Positions 1 to 14,200 are shown, counted from the stretch's first letter. The stretch: DNA of 64,000 nucleotides from Oscheius tipulae (GCA_037178975.1 JASJZH010000005.1:3596001-3660000), one strand, 5' to 3'. Notes: generated from the letters alone by a model not told the origin. Numbers and translations are program-made.

Positions 1-1764
1 ATTCAATTGGTTGACTGACGGTCCGATAGTTGTCGGAGCGGGAACGGGTGTTGGCAGCGGGACTTCTGCAGGTGGAAGAGCTGCAGTAGGTAGATAGGCC
101 TTGGCCGGCGACTCGACGGGCATACCGCCATTACTGGTGAGCTGAGAAGGAGTCGGCGGCATCGGGATCATGTCCTCCTTGGTCGTCTTGATCGTGACCT
201 TAATCTGTGGCGGAGGCGGATTGACGACCGGCGGTACTGGAGATGGCGAACGGTCGGCTTTCTTCTCGTGCTCTGCTTCGCGGTCCGACGAGACATTCGA
301 TCGTGAGTGATGGGATCTTCTGCAAATTTCTCGTTAACCGGAAATGAAAAGGGTCCGAAAGAGCACAGGATAGAAACTGGAAAGACTGCCCACAACGTGT
401 CAAAACATACTCTTTCACTTCAACTTTTGATAGTGACTTGCTGTAAGAAAATAGGTTATTACCTACGACAAAATTCATCAAAACTGTACCTTCTCTTGCG
501 ATCCTTTCTGCGATAGTCATTGTCGCGAGAGTCATTTGATCCACGCGAGCTCGAGCGACGACGATCACGGCTGAGACTGCGCGACTTGGAACGAGTGTTG
601 GATCGACTACGACGACGGCTTCGTGGAGTGCCACTTTCGCTTCTAATAGATCGGTAATTGTAGACAAGGATTAGGTGATACCTGGTACCACGAGAACGAG
701 ATCGACTACGGCTTCTGGAAGAGCCCGAACAGCCTCGGGAGCGGTCTCTGGAATGACGTCGATCATTGCGATATCCACCTCGGCCGAAGCCTCCACGGCC
801 ACGGTAACCGCCTCGACCACGTCCGGGAGTGATGCCTGGAAACTCGAGTTACACTGTGGCATTTCATGAGCTGTTGAGTGGTTCGATGGTCTATCAACTT
901 CGATTCAGGATGATGAATCGCTCCTACACTGTTAGATCATGCTAACCGACGTTGGAAACTAATTTCTTCTTGACAAGGTATGCAGCGTTTTATGCTATGA
1001 TTCGTTTAATTTGGCGAAAAGTAGAAGGCAAGAAAGAAAAAGCACCTTGAGCCCTCTGATACTCGGCAAAACGACGAACATCCTTGAACCAGGTCAAATC
1101 ACACCGATATCCCAACAGATCTCTCTTCGAATACCTAAAACTTTGCTATTTTCAGCCAACAAATGAAACTTACTCGGTCATGGCACTCTTGGCATCCTCC
1201 CTGGTCTCAAACCGAACGGCGACAAAGAGTCTCTGATTATCCGGAGATGTTTTAACAAAATCGAAACTGACAGGTCCAATTTTGTCTTCGAAGTAGTCCC
1301 TAAAAGTGCAGGTTATGGTCGTTAGGATGGCCGTGTGGGTAGACACATATTGGATCCTCTTCATACCTCCGTCAAGTAGAGTATAGAGAAAAAGGGTAAA
1401 AGAGAGTGTGAAAGAGACAAGAGAGAAACATTTCCTCCAAGATAACTGTAAATCGGTTGGAATTAGACAGCGGATTCTCGAATTAACCCCATAGCGATAG
1501 CATCCGTAATCTTATTAACTATTCCCAGTTATTCGCGATTAATTGAGGCTGAAAAAGAGACATGAACTGAAGTTGACAACACAACACGAATCCATGCATA
1601 TCCTTACCGAAAATTTAGAAGAAAAAGACTCACTTAATCTCGTCGGTAGACATCGAGCCAGGAAGACCTCGCACGAAAATTGTATGCTTAGATTCGGGAA
1701 CGTCGTCTTCATTTATCCTTGGACCACGTCTATAGTCATTCCCATAATTGTAGCCGTAGCTCAT
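1..1764 (-). CDS. RRM, RGG-box and RS-rich RNA-binding protein (C-terminus cut by window edge)
   Basis: Likely nuclear pre-mRNA-binding or splicing regulator. The protein starts MSYGYNYGNDYRRG at the ATG whose complement is 1762-1764. An RRM follows, with RNP2-like HTIFVRGLPG and an RNP1-like strand RLFVAVRFET; the helix EDAKSAM and FAEYQRAQ close the domain. Next come an RGG stretch (GRGRGGYRGRGGFGRGGY) and an RS-rich tail (SRSRSRSRG, RSRRRSRSN), then a Pro/Thr-rich region that runs off base 1. Exons were joined at consensus sites: donor near 1629, exon about 1174-1298, exon about 1047-1131, exon about 690-839, exon about 490-622, then about 1-303. One intron is only about 40 bp. The RRM+RGG layout recalls the FUS/TAF15 and SR families, but I cannot assign an orthologue. 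No stop codon lies inside the window. I am confident of the domain calls and less so of each junction. Confidence 0.8.
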
Positions 1765-2668
1765 TCTTCACGAAAAGGCTGGCCTGGAAGGTAGTTATTG
1801 ATGAGAAAAGTGAACAAAAGTGGGGAAGAGTAGGCTCGGAGCGATGGTCGATTGATAACGGGCAAGAGCTGTCCAAGAGCGACTTGAATGATAAGAGCCC
1901 ATCGTTTCAAATGGCTACGAAGGCGAACAATGCAATAATCTGTGAGAAAAGTGCTGAAAGCCACGTCGGGGAAACAAAGGCAGTATATCGTATACACCTG
2001 GAAACTAATGAATGGCAGCGCTTTCGCCGAATCGATAGTCGGCAGCCATTCTGGCGGCGTAACAACCGATTCCACCTGTTGAATACAATTTCTTACTCTT
2101 TTTCTAGGTCGAGAAAGAGCAACTGATCTGAAGAGAGCGAAGGGCCAGCCCCTGATGAAGATAGGGGACGCGATATGCCGTGGCAAAACGGCCAATTGCG
2201 ACTAATGTTTGTTCATAACCGTCACCGAGATAATATTTGGGAGAAAAAGAGGGAACAGAGGCTATTTTCAGCGATACCGAGGTCACTTTCTGCAAAACTA
2301 CACGAAAATATCCGCAAACTCAAATATTTTACAAAACCTATTATAACAGGTAGCTGGGGTTAGTGTGCTATGTTTCTAGGTTACTTTAAATGTATGATAA
2401 AATGTGTGGAAGCAAGGAAAATATAAAAGATGAAACTGCCGACTTGGAATGTGTGAAAAGTTTGAAGTCTCGCAATTATTGTGAATAGTATTGCATAAGA
2501 ATTCGAAATTTTTCTGAAAGATTTTTTTCTTCTCGCTCTTTTCGTAATTATTCCGTACAAAATGGTTTCAACAATATGAAATGTGTTCCGAAAGCTGTGG
2601 AGTGAAGAAAGACGCAGTTATGCGGTGAGTCAGTGTTGGAACAACTGCTATGCTAGGAATCGTCCAAT
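1765..2668. other. Intergenic, no gene seen
   Basis: This lies between the 5' end of the RNA-binding gene and the 3' end of the first MFSD11-like gene. Short open frames occur on both strands but none has convincing splice sites or a recognisable domain. It presumably holds the promoter of the RNA-binding gene. Confidence 0.6.
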
Positions 2669-4666
2669 TCATTGTTTCAACGGGATCTTCTCGGTCTCGT
2701 CTTCAATCATTTCCTCGAGCTGTAGCTTGCCCCAATACTCCACAACTCCGAAGGAAACTGCTCCCAGAATTGCTGTCGCAACGAGGATGTACAAGTGAAC
2801 ATCAAGGAAGATGTAGGAAGAATAGAACATGGAGCACGCAGCCATCAGGGACTGGAATCGAATTTTATGTCAAATAGAATTGTAACCTGATAGAAGTTGA
2901 AAAGGGCAAAGGCTTCATTCGAAACATGGGGGAAGATATCAGCCAAGAGGGCATATACCTGGGTATTCCAACAGCCATCTCCGAATCCGAGAAGGAAGGA
3001 CAGGAACATTATTGCATATGGACTGATAGTTCTCTTCATCGTACTCATAAGACCTACTTTGGGAAGAAGTGTCCAATAGCATCGGACTTTTCCAGGGAAG
3101 ATTCCCTAGGAAAGTAGAAATAGACTCCGACATAGACAACCAAGTGGGTCAGACAACCAACGACGACTATGAGTCTTCGAGAGAAGAATGAACTGACGAG
3201 TGGGATAGCTGTCCAGATGCTCACTGAAAGTGATAAGACTTTCTGGTATTACCAGATTCTAGGGCTGATCAAAATCTACAATTTTGCAGAAGATAGCAAA
3301 GCTGAACAATGCCTGTTTCAACTCGGAAAGTTGCTGCGAAGTGTAGGGTTTCCATGTGACGGGTAGAGCAAGTATTGGAACCTAATACTCACCAGCAATC
3401 TGTCCAACTCCGGCCCAAACACAGCTCCAAGCAACCCATTTCATACTGTTGTGGCTCAGTTGTTGGGTAAAGAAAATACATGTAGGGAAGATGCTTGTCC
3501 AGAAGGATTGACAGATACCAGTGTAGGAGAAGACGAAAGCCAAGAGGAACATTCTCTGTGTAAAGAGTAGACGGAAAGTAGAGGAGAGGTCCTTGAGCAG
3601 GGACTTCTTCCCCTCTGTCTTCTCCTCTACCACCTTCAGATCTTCAGGAGCAGGTCTGAGAGTGAGGAACACGATCGCTGAGAAGACAAGGACAGTTGTG
3701 AAGACGACAGATGTGGCGAACATGGCGGAAGGAGTGATAGAATCTCCTTCAGACTGGGAGAAGACTATGAGCAGGATGAAGCCGCCGATTATCTGACTAA
3801 ATAAAAAGCTCTCAGCTGAAAAATGAAGTCTACCTGGCCTGAGAAAGGGCCCACAGAATGGCGCTGTTCCTTTCCAATGTCTTCTCAATACTGTTCTCGG
3901 TCATGTAGGTTCCCATCGATGGCCATATCACTGAAAATCTCTCGGATTACGTGGTATGGTATGTTCGGTATTGTTTTGGAGCTCTGGGAATCAATTAAGA
4001 ATGTTGGACGTCTACAAGCAGGAGCTGGAGCAGCAGCAAAAAGCTGAGAAAGTATCCCAGCTGGAGTTCGAGAGAAGACAGAAGAGATGACTCAAGGAGC
4101 AGCAGAGCGTTATCGACCGTCTGTTGAAGAAAGAACAAGAGTCTAGAAGTCCAGTCTGGTTCCAGATGTCATCCCTCAAAAATGAAGGAAGAGTACTGCA
4201 GAAAAGTGCTGGAAGGAAAATCTAAGAACTCACAGGCTGCTCCGAATCCGGCCAGACCACTGGTCACATAGTAATAGACCTCGTTCAGCTTGAAGAATCC
4301 TATCTGAATCTGGATTTTTTCTCTCTCCGGCCTAGAGCTACTTCATACAGTAGGGTCAAGACCGTTCCTATGGTCATGGACAGAGCCAATCCCAGTCTGT
4401 CAATGGCCGGCGGGATCATCAGGTTGGCAAAAGTGAAGACCAGGTAATAGACTGACAGTCCGACATATCCAGCGTGAGGATCAATGTCTGTTGTTTCCGC
4501 GGCATTCGCGAAGACACTTTCAGCTATGTAGCCTGAAAAAGTCAATAAGTTAATAAGGTTTAAAAGTGTTTAAGGTACCTCTAGAATTGAACTGGACGAA
4601 GAACAACAAAAAGGCGATTCCGATCTGAACGATATTGAAGAGAGCTCTTCTGTTAACTCTCTTCAT
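2669..4666 (-). CDS. MFSD11/UNC-93-like major facilitator protein, copy A
   Basis: A multi-span membrane protein of about 450 residues in the UNC-93/MFSD11 branch of the major facilitator superfamily; the substrate of this branch is not established. Start MKRVNRRALFNIVQIG is the first in-frame ATG. Family blocks seen in order: LFFVQFNSRGYIAES in TM1, YYLVFTFANLM, the reading into GFFKLNEVYYYVTSGLAG, IWPSMGTYM, RNSAILWALSQ, FSYTGICQSFWTSIFPTC, FLLGFGDGCWNTQVY, and FALFNFYQ before the last helices. These follow the human MFSD11 order closely (there YTGLELTFFSG and LLGLGDSCFNTQ). The C-terminus is TEKIPLKQ then TGA at 2669-2671. At least eight short introns are needed. It is a tandem neighbour of copy B and related to copy C. 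No frameshift is needed. Confidence 0.9.
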
Positions 4667-6352
4667 ATGTTTCGTCTCAGCTGAGAAGATATGTTCGCAG
4701 AAATAATAGATTCAAACCTTCTATCGCTTCGTACAAAATCGCAGTTCCAATCGATTCAGGTAGCAAAGACATCAAGAGATCAAAAATCGGTTGGAGATCT
4801 GGATTGCGCGCCTTTTGGGAACGTAGAAATGAAAGTTTGTTTGCAAGTGATCCGTGAACAAAGAGGTAGCAAATTTCCGACTCCAGGGCGTGCGCACCCG
4901 GCCCAGAGGAAACAATTATGAGTGGCTACCTGGGGAGCGTCAGTCGAACAAGTAGAACCCGGTTTTATCTTTACTGGGTGTAAAGAATAGGACCCCTTAT
5001 CATGACACTTTTAGACGAAGCATAGTCTTCTAGCCTTCTACATCTCAGAGACCCGACTGGTTTCCTCCTATCTGTTCTCAAACATCTTCTGGTCTTCCCA
5101 GTAGACATTATACTTGTTCGACTCGACTCGATCTGGTTTCGAGTCCAACTCTACTCGAGTCGAGCCGAGCCATATGATCTAACATGGTGTTTCCACAACG
5201 GTAAACATCCAATTTTCTCTTAGTTTGAGCAATGTATGCTTTATTCATATATATTCACTGCTTTGGGAAGGAAAAAAACCCAAATTTTTTCAATTGCAAC
5301 TCTTTTCAATTCGACTCGAATACCAAATATGATGAACATGTCCGATTCACGCCTTAAGAAGGTCAGTGCAGATATAGTTTCAATGCTGGTTGACAAGGTA
5401 AAAACTGAACTCAGAACGTAAGAAATTTCCGCGATCTTAGTAGATCTCGGCTTCATCTAATATTATCTTTTCTTCTTAGTGAGTTCCCTCACGTACTCAC
5501 CAGTCAATTCAGTTTTGTCTCTCAAAACTTGATGATGATACATAGACGCAAAAGTGGTCAACTCTAATTGTTCGGCAGTAATTAATGGTGTCAAACAAAA
5601 CTTTCTGCTTTATCTACAGAAGTGTCTAACTAAGATTAGATAGTCGAAAACACCATCTTATTAAAAAGGTTTTTCTCTACCAAATGACTCCATAAAAATT
5701 GCGTCTGTGTATCATCGAGGTATCTTTGGGCTGAAAATAAGAAAATGGGTACTAGTGATTTAATGGGGAGATCAGATGTTCCGTTAACTGGAGACAGAAA
5801 ACTTACTTACTCTTCTGAGTTTACAAAATTGTGTGCAGAATGTTCCAGAATTTGTTGCGAGCCACTACCCAGAACTTGAAACATCACAAAATGTCTAAAC
5901 TATTCAAAAGGAAGAGAATATTCAACTGTCAGTCGATAAATGTCGGCTGATCGATTTTATTACTCCTGTAAACTGTTTCCCAAGATGTGCATTTCTCTCA
6001 CAACTTCCCAACAAGAAGACAGTTGACAGACGTTTATTAGCCAGTCTAAGAGAAAGAACCGGGATTGTCAATAGATACATATAGAGAAGTGAGGAAATTC
6101 GTTTTGGAAGTGAAATGTTCTGTGGCGTATATTTTCTCGTCTCCAAGATACACGTTTTAGGCTGGAAGAAGAAGACCCGTACTGTCGATTGACCGCTCCG
6201 AGGGCAATGGCGACGGCGAAGATTCGTTCGTAGCTACTGAAAGAAGGTGGTTTGTTGACTGGAGGAGGCGGGAGGAGGAGGTAGGAGTGGGCCTGAAGCA
6301 ACACAACACAGTAAGAGTAAACAAAAGGACTAAGCACTAAGAGGATGGGAGT
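4667..6352. other. Intergenic between two tandem MFSD11-like genes
   Basis: I see no supported gene. A short GACTCGA-rich, partly self-complementary stretch lies near 5116-5170. An ORF around 5338-5420 was considered and rejected. The left part should carry the promoter of copy A and the right part the 3' UTR of copy B. Confidence 0.6.
5116..5170. repeat. GACTCGA-rich imperfect palindrome
   Basis: GACTCGACTCGA on the left is complementary to CTCGAGTCGAGCCGAG on the right, with about 20 bases between them. It lies upstream of MFSD11-like copy A. Its function is unknown and it may simply be a simple repeat. Confidence 0.5.
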
Positions 6353-8247
6353 CTAGAAAATAAGAATAAATTGCGTACTTTTCTCAATCGGAGGGAAGTA
6401 ATCGACTCGACCCAGAATTTCGACCCGATGATAGCAGCCGGCGGCGATGACAGCTGACAGAGAGAGGATGACAAGATGGGTGGGGAGGACGATCAATGAG
6501 GAGTAGAACAACGAGGCTGAGGTCATCAGACTCTGAATGGACTGTAATTGGGCGCCTGGGATTAATAGATACCTGGTAGAAGTTGAAGAGGGCAAAGGCT
6601 TCATTAGAGACGTGGGGAAAGACGTCTCCGACGAAGGCATAGACCTGGGTATTCCAGCATCCATCTCCGAAACCGAGGAAGAAGGCCAGCACGAGCGTCA
6701 CATACAGACTGAAACGTGTCATTTACAATCAAAGGTCATGATATTCTGGTCCTGTCAATACACTGTAGCTCCAAAACTTACAAGTCATCTGATCTTTGAA
6801 CAAAATATGACTTGCCAGCCTAGTACCGTAGCCCTGACAAACAAACGCCGTACCTTAGATGGTTCTGTAGTGATATCGTAGCAATAGCCAAGAGCTGTCA
6901 AAAACTCCCTTACTCTCTATCAAACAGGTAACTTCTAGAAGCTGTTTTCCTATGGTAGACCGACTACAGTAGATTACTTACAACCATATTTTGCTACTTG
7001 TGAGAGTCATTCTCCCATTTCCCAACTCACTTCGGCTCGAACAAGCCCATGTCATCGGTCTTCTGGAGTGATGAGAGTGGTGGGAAGAACAGGTAGACTC
7101 CGATGAAGGTCAGCAGATGACAGACACATCCAAAGTAGACAATAGTCTGTCGACTGAGTCTGTTCCCGTAGAAGATGAATCCACACACTGAAGCGGAGAG
7201 TCTTATGCTCAATTCAAAAATATGGCTTACAAACTAGCTGTCCAACTCCAGCCATGCAGGTACTGATGGCCATTACAGTCATTCTTCCGCCGCTCAATCG
7301 CTCGGTGAAGGAGATGCAGGTGGGAAAGATGCTCGTCCAGAAGGATTGCACGATACCGGTATAGGCAAAGACGACTCCCAGATAGAGCATCCTCTTGGTG
7401 AAGATAAGACGGACTGTTCGAGAGAGTTCCTCGCGGAAGGTGGGTCTGTCCAAGGAGGCTACCGGAATGTAGGTTGAGCTTGGCGGAGCTCTCAGGGTGA
7501 AGAAGATGAAGAAGGAGAAGCCCAGACTGATGGTGAAGCAGATCGACGTCCAGAACAGAGCCGTCTCGGAGATTCCCTTCTCTTCGACATGATAGAAAAC
7601 AAGTAACAGAATCATGCCGCCGACAACTTGACTGAAAATGTTCCCGATCAGTTTTGACTACCTAATGGCATTCTTACGAAGCTTGAGACATTGCCCAGAC
7701 GATCGAGCTGTTCCTCTCCAGCGTCTTCTCAGTGCTATTCTGGGTCAGGTAGGTTCCCATCGAAGGCCAGATTACTGTAAGAGGAAGAATACGGTTGCCG
7801 AAGAGAGACACATACGCGCAGCTCCGATTCCTGAGAGGATGCTGGTGACGTAGTAGTACCAGACATTGATTGAGAAGAAGCCGATCTGGAAGGGGTTTAC
7901 TCTGAACACACTACAAATCATACCTCATAGAGGATAGTCAAGGCAGCTCCAATGGACATGGACCATTGGATTCCGAGCCGGTCAATGATGGGAGAGACGA
8001 CTAGATTCGCAAAGGTAAAGACGAGATAGTACAGAGAGAGTCTGAAAGAGGAACAGTCACCAAATGAACCCTCAACTGACCCATTGTATCCAGTATGGGG
8101 ATCGACTTTCCCATCAGCCGTCGCATTGGTCGCGTTAGCGATCGACTCGAAGATGGATTCCTGGATGTAGCCGCGTGAGTTGAACTGCACGAACAAGAAG
8201 AAGAATCCTAGCCCGACTTGAACGACATTGGTTGTGGCTGGAGACAT
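6353..8247 (-). CDS. MFSD11/UNC-93-like major facilitator protein, copy B
   Basis: A paralogue of copy A with the same blocks: FFFLFVQFNSRGYIQES, SLYYLVFTFANLV, FAYTGIVQSFWTSIFPTC, FFLGFGDGCWNTQVY and EAFALFNFYQ. The chosen start MSPATTNVVQVG has an ATG at 8245-8247. The frame stays open further upstream, but only from a GTG at 8295, so I do not use that. A short extra intron splits YNG from LSLYY near 8046-8090. The end is uncertain: reading straight on gives a stop at 6353-6355, while an extra splice to an exon ending at 6330 gives a slightly different tail. The copy A start and the copy B end face each other across 1.7 kb in head-to-tail tandem. Expected to be an integral membrane protein with about 12 spans; substrate unknown. 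Confidence 0.87.
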
Positions 8248-11200
8248 CGAACGGTCATTCACTGGCGACGAAAAGCGAGGCAGATTTGCCAACACTGGAA
8301 ACGGGGCTGTTACAGTTCGAAATTGGAAAGCATCGAGGGAGAGAAAGATTCACATACAGAGGGTTATGAAACGGCGGGAAAGCGAGGCGATGGAGGGAAG
8401 AAGACGGGGCATTCTTTGAACGTAAGAGAAATTAATGTGAGGGATGGCTCTCTATTTCCTGTTAATCGTATATTTGGACAGGTGTGACACTTTAAACCTT
8501 TGGCTAGAGAGAGACTCACTTTCCTCTAAATGCATGACGTGACAGAACAAGGAATCTATGAACCGTAGTATTCTCGAAAAGGGGAAAATAGAATAACAAG
8601 ATAAGGAATATGATGTCTAGTCGATCAGTTTTTCTTCTTATCGATTTTCGAATGGGTCTAGTACCTTAAAACTCTCATCATTTGCGAACCACGACCAGAT
8701 TTTAGCGACAAGATCTAACAATAAGAGACCGACTTCTCTGTGCCAAGTCGTCATTTTCCATCGTCACGATGTTCTGCAAAGTTTTAGGCCAGATCGGAAA
8801 CTGCAACTCTGCAGAACATGACAAATTCGATAAATCACTTCCGGACCCAGTTTGGAATGGAGTAGTGGGCGAGTTGGCCTCGGCCTAGGACCGTCAAGAT
8901 GCGGATTGAAATGGACACTCAATCGACCAAGTTTTTATCTTTCTTAGGGAGAAATCGATCACTTCATTGCAGATGGAAAAAGACGAAGAAGAGACGTGAA
9001 CCTACCTCAATCGCCGCTAGTTGGAACTGTTTTCAGAGGATGGGTTTAGACAATGCCGATAAGGAACGTCTGTGTGTAGATAGCGGACACACACGCTCCC
9101 AACCCGACGCATCATCACGTGTCTCGATAAGGATTCTCTCTTTAATTGTCCTTCTTTCCCTGAACCAGAGGGTCATAAAGACCTAATTTCAACAGATGTG
9201 GTCTGGAACCTAGGGACTGGGTGTGAACTCTCTCACTTACAGTATGTTCCACGTGAAGGAGAGGCAAGGATAGATAAAAAGGACAGTCGAGATACCGAAT
9301 GGAGCCATGTGATGTGTCAGCTCAAAGCCCAGAAGCGTCATCGGTCCGTGAATGAGGTCTTTACATGAATATAAGCCGGGGAGAATGATCTCCGGCAGTC
9401 ACGACAACTGGTATCACATTCGAAAAGGTCAGGACTTCCTACTGATAAATCAGCGCAAAAATAGGTCCATAAACAGGCAAAAAGATCGTCAAAAATGTGA
9501 GAAATTTGATGATTCTAAGGAATACCACGAATAGAGAACAAGTGTAAAGTGGAAAAACGATTGACCACACTGGAAGAAGTGACAGAGAACAAGCCTATTT
9601 TGGGGCTGGGGGCGGCTGTCGGGGGGACACAAAAGAGATGATTTTGTCGGGCAGTGGACGAGAACAAACAGATCTACCCCCAGTTGGGGAAGAGCACACA
9701 ACGGCCCCTGAGGGCAAAATAACGAAATAATGAGTCGAGTTCACCTAATTAATAGGACCAAATGGACGGATTGTTGGTCAGAAGCTGGTCACAGACAAGC
9801 ACCAATGGGTACAAAATGACGAGAGATGAGTCAGAAGACGCTAGCTGTTTGTTGAAAGACGGAAAGAGTCTCTCGCCCTCGCTCCAGAGCGTGTGTAATG
9901 GAATAAAACAGCCACGTGTGGGAAAACCGCGATGGCCGAAATAGATCAATGTTTCCTTGACCTTCGAAACGAACCAGTAATAGTTAAAGGGAGGAAGAGG
10001 AGTCAGAGGAAGAGAGTGGATAACAGATGGTCACGCCGGATGAAAATGACAGCTGAATGAACTCGAGGTCGGTGTGTTTCGAAAGGCAACGCAACACTGC
10101 TCCCGGCAAATATGAGCCACGGAAGGACAACAAGAACAAAACAAAACAAAGAGATATGTGGCAGAAAACACTCGGGTCTCTTCTTGGAAAGAGAGTGAGT
10201 CAGTTTCGATGGAATCATAGGAATCGATGTGATAGAATTATGAGATTTCGCAGTCCTTTAAATCCTAAATTGTTGGCTGAGTATCCAACGCCGCCATGTT
10301 ATAAGTGACAGAGGTTCCGGAACGAAAAAAGTCAAAGGAAAAAAGTCTGTCGGTTCTTCACAGACTATAGTAGGGAAAGGAATGCGAGGGAGTGGCCAAG
10401 AGTAAAAAAGAGAGGGAGTGAGGGTAATCGAATAGCCAGTCCAGAGGCGTATGTTACGCACCCGGAGCTCCTCCCCCTTTTGGGGGGAGTAAGTGACCAG
10501 ACGACACGGGTCAAACGCTTGGGAAGCAGAGCAAAAAGCGCGAAGCTAGCCGGCTGTTTGAACGAACTGCGAGTGCGGGAGAAGCCTCTCCGACTGTCCT
10601 GGTGTAACAAATAGCGACTCTCTCCTCAAAATTAGCAACTCTCCGTCAGTTGGCAGACTGCAGGCGAGTGCTCTCTGCACCTTGCGGGCGGAATGACCAA
10701 GAGAAAACTTCCCTTTTCTGGAGAATGGAACTGGTAGAGTGGAAGAAGAGTACAATGGAATAGGAACTGAGGGTCGAGAGACAAAAAAGGAGTAGGAATA
10801 AGGAAAAGTGTGGGGGTACAGGCATCAAATGCACCGGAGGGGTTCGCTCGCACCCATGACGCAAACAGAGCACGTGAATCGAAATGAGACAAAAGGCAAG
10901 AGTCACCTAGGTTCTAAAAGAGGGAGAATATAGGCATTCAGCTTTCAAATTAGTGATTCCGTGGGAAATCCTCTTAAATCCAGCTTAATCTGGTAGTCCC
11001 GGAACTTTCAAAAGGTTCGATAGACTCTAGGATACTAAAGGATACTTTTGCTCTCTCCAGAACTCTTCGTGTGGAAAACTGTCTGATTTTTCGGATTGAT
11101 AGGAGGATTTCAACACCCTCGAAATGATGCCCAAATGCCCAAATGGATTTTTAAACTATGTGATTTTTAAATCTTGACTGGAGAGGGATAGAAAGATTGG

Positions 11201-14200
11201 AAATGGGGAGAGGGAAAGATGTAAGACAAAATAGCCAATGGCATGGCTGTTTTGACGGGATATCCGAGTCTGTTGACGAGATCAGACTAGGAAAACAGTT
11301 GGGGCTTTCACGTGTCTATCGGCTGAAAGAAAATAGATGTTGTCTCATCAAAGTGAAGTTGCATAGCTGACCAAAGTATAATTGAGCAAGCCAACTGTGG
11401 CCACAACTGACAACGCCTACCAGCTGGGGCATGGTCTATTGAACCGGGAAAGTGACTGTGAAGTGGCGGGAAAACCAAGATTCAAAAGACGCTTCCTGAG
11501 TATTTGTAGAGAGTGAACCATGAAATATTGATGTCGTTCCTTTATGGAGGACGGACCAAGGTTTGAGTTCCATCTCGTGCCCGGTCACATTCTTCTCACT
11601 CTCACAACCGGCAAACACTCGAAAAGAATTTCGAAGAACTGGCGCCATATGACTCAGTTATTTTCAAATCGAATACAAAGAAATTTGAGCAGCGTGATTC
11701 GTACAGCTGGCCATATGGGAAAGACACACATACACAGAGCACAAAGGCCTCCACGGACTCCCGTCAAAAAACGGACGCTGTCCTATCGAGGGCTGAATTA
11801 GTGAAGAGGGACGCATAATTATTGCGCATCACATGGTCGCAGATGGAGTTTTTGAGAAGATGGTGAGAAAAATTGACTCATTGAAACAAGCTAGAAGTCT
11901 CGCGAGGTCTAAAACAATTATATCAGTCAGTCTGAGGAAGTTGCAGAGTCTAAAAGGCGGGGGAGATGAGGTCACGAGAGTCATAACAATCCCTTTCCTA
12001 GTTTGTCTATCACATCGCCTCGAATTACCAAGAGCAAGTGACTTCGAGAACTCCTGACTGGAGGAGTGGCATTTCAAAACTGGTGGGATCTACAAAAGAG
12101 GATTATAGAGGAACCAGTGACCAGATTCTCTCAAACTTTTCGTTTTGCATTTTTGTTACGCTTTTGGACGAAGACACTTGAGAGTCAGTGACCAGCAAGA
12201 GGAACGAACCAGTAGACCGCGGAAGAAACTAGGGATGGCTGCGACTGTTAGGCCACACACTGGGACTCACAGTATTCTGGTCTTGCCACGACTATGAGTC
12301 CCCGTATCTTAAAAAAATGCGAACTTTCAGAGCATTCTGGTATACGGTAATGCTGCTTAAGATGTTGGAAGAGTTGTAGATTCAAGGAGCCTCAAACTCC
12401 GATGTCCATACAATTGATTAAGTGCCGCACTCTCCAAACTCTCAAACATCAATCTCTACTTTTGAAAGAGTTGTTATGTGCCGCTTACAGTACCTCTAGA
12501 AGACCGTGACGACATTGATTCTCTATACTATTTTGGATCCTAATGAAACAGGCCATGAATAGTCCTGTACCCTGTTCACTCTGATTAACCAAGAGCATGA
12601 CCGTCGTCATTCCGCCTTACAACACCTTCCTCGTTAGTCCTATTCCCTGACAGCATGAGTCAACCTCGAAAAGAGTTCGCGGGAGATTGAGAAGAGTTGG
12701 GATTAGGTTCGAGAGTGAGATGAAATTGTGCCAATTAAGCCACGGCACGAGGAGAGAGGGGTGCGAAATAAACAGAGAGAGAAGCGCGTGTCGGTGACGT
12801 TACTTCCTCTCCTTTTTTTGCGGGGGAGCTGTAACCAGGTTTAAAAGTTCTTTAGTGAGGAGTTGAGCGCAAGTGAAAAGAGCTGCTAAAGTGATAGGAA
12901 GAGAGTGGGGGAGACAACAAGCCGAGACGTCAACAGGACTCTGATGAGGAGGGGGCAACTCAGCATTACCGGGCGGATTCAACGAAGCCTATATTCGGAT
13001 TGGAAGACGTCATTCAAAACAAGCTGAAGCAGTATTTGGAGCAAAGAAGTGGGAGAACATAGAGAGATGACCTCCTCAAGAATGAGCACTTGCGATAATG
13101 AAGATGATCTGTGGTGGTTTGCATGTATGTTGCGTGTAAGTAAGAACCATCTCGAGGACAGCTTGTGTGAAGCTGAAAAGAATTGGATTCAACGGCATTC
13201 CGTTCTAGGAAGATGAGGAGGAGAACCAGAACCCTATGAGATCGAAAGATCTAGCTGATTTTAGACAAAAGCTATTAGATTTCGAGGAATTTTATGAATA
13301 CTCACACTAGTTGTTTCAAACTACAGTGATTAGCTAGTTCTGTATTCCAAAGTTTTTATTAGAAGTCGAATTCCGTTAAAAAAACAATATAATTAGGTGT
13401 ATTGTAAGTACTGAATGGCGAACAGAGTAGAACAACCGTTTTTGCTAAAGAACCTGGTAATTCTTGTCAAAAAATTATGCTCGAGTGAGCAGAGAAGACA
13501 TCAAAGAGACGATTTCAAGACAGCTGATGTGGATTGAAGTGAGCTATCGTCCATATTCATTGGTTTTGAAGCCAAAGTAAGGGCGAGAAGAACACTGTTT
13601 GCCGAGCAATTTCTTGATTCTTGCAAATAAACCATTGGCAAATCGTATTGCTAGCGTTGGGGAACAATCAAGCTCACAAGACCAAAGAGTCTCTAAACAG
13701 TAAGTTTTTGCGGTTCAAAAACGATCTCTTTTTGCATTGTGGTCAACTTTGTGAAAGGGTCTAGAGCTGTAAAACTTAGGAGCATCAGAGAACAGTTTGC
13801 AAGACGAGAGACCGCAGGGAACGATTGGGTTCGTTAGGAGTGTACTAAAGTAACCAAACTTCAAAAGCCCCTCTTCAAACTGAAGAGAAAGTGTGAACTG
13901 AGAAAGCTCAAAAGAATATTGTTGTTTCCCTGTGCTTCGACAATGAGTAACTGCTGTTTATTCCTCGTCAAAGTACACTGCAGAAAACAACTAGTTAGTC
14001 TATAAAACGGTCCATTTTCCGTAGACCAATAACTGTCTATTTCCTGGTTTTCGGCGTTTCTTTCTGGGGCGAGTCCGCCGGCCAGATTAGTGTTCCCGTA
14101 AGACAATGCTCCGTTGGGAAGAGACACAACCGGCCGTGTCCTGTCTCCAGTGTCCACTTTCTCTCACTTTCCTACAAGTTTTTATTCTTAGATGGAGATT

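Noticed and set aside
5338..5420. Short plus-strand frame MSDSRLKKVSADIVSMLVDK followed by a GTAAAA donor
   Set aside because: No downstream exon in phase and no acceptor before the ATG; could be chance.
8245..8295. N-terminal extension of MFSD11-like copy B
   Set aside because: The upstream first codon is GTG, so the ATG at 8247 is preferred.
13067..13217. 50-codon plus-strand frame starting MTSSRMSTCDNEDD
   Set aside because: No domain, no acceptor before the ATG and an isolated position in the spacer.
13861..14157. Minus-strand frame of 98 codons with protein-like start (GDRTRPVVSLPNG)
   Set aside because: Start is not a proper ATG context, no splice partners and no domain.
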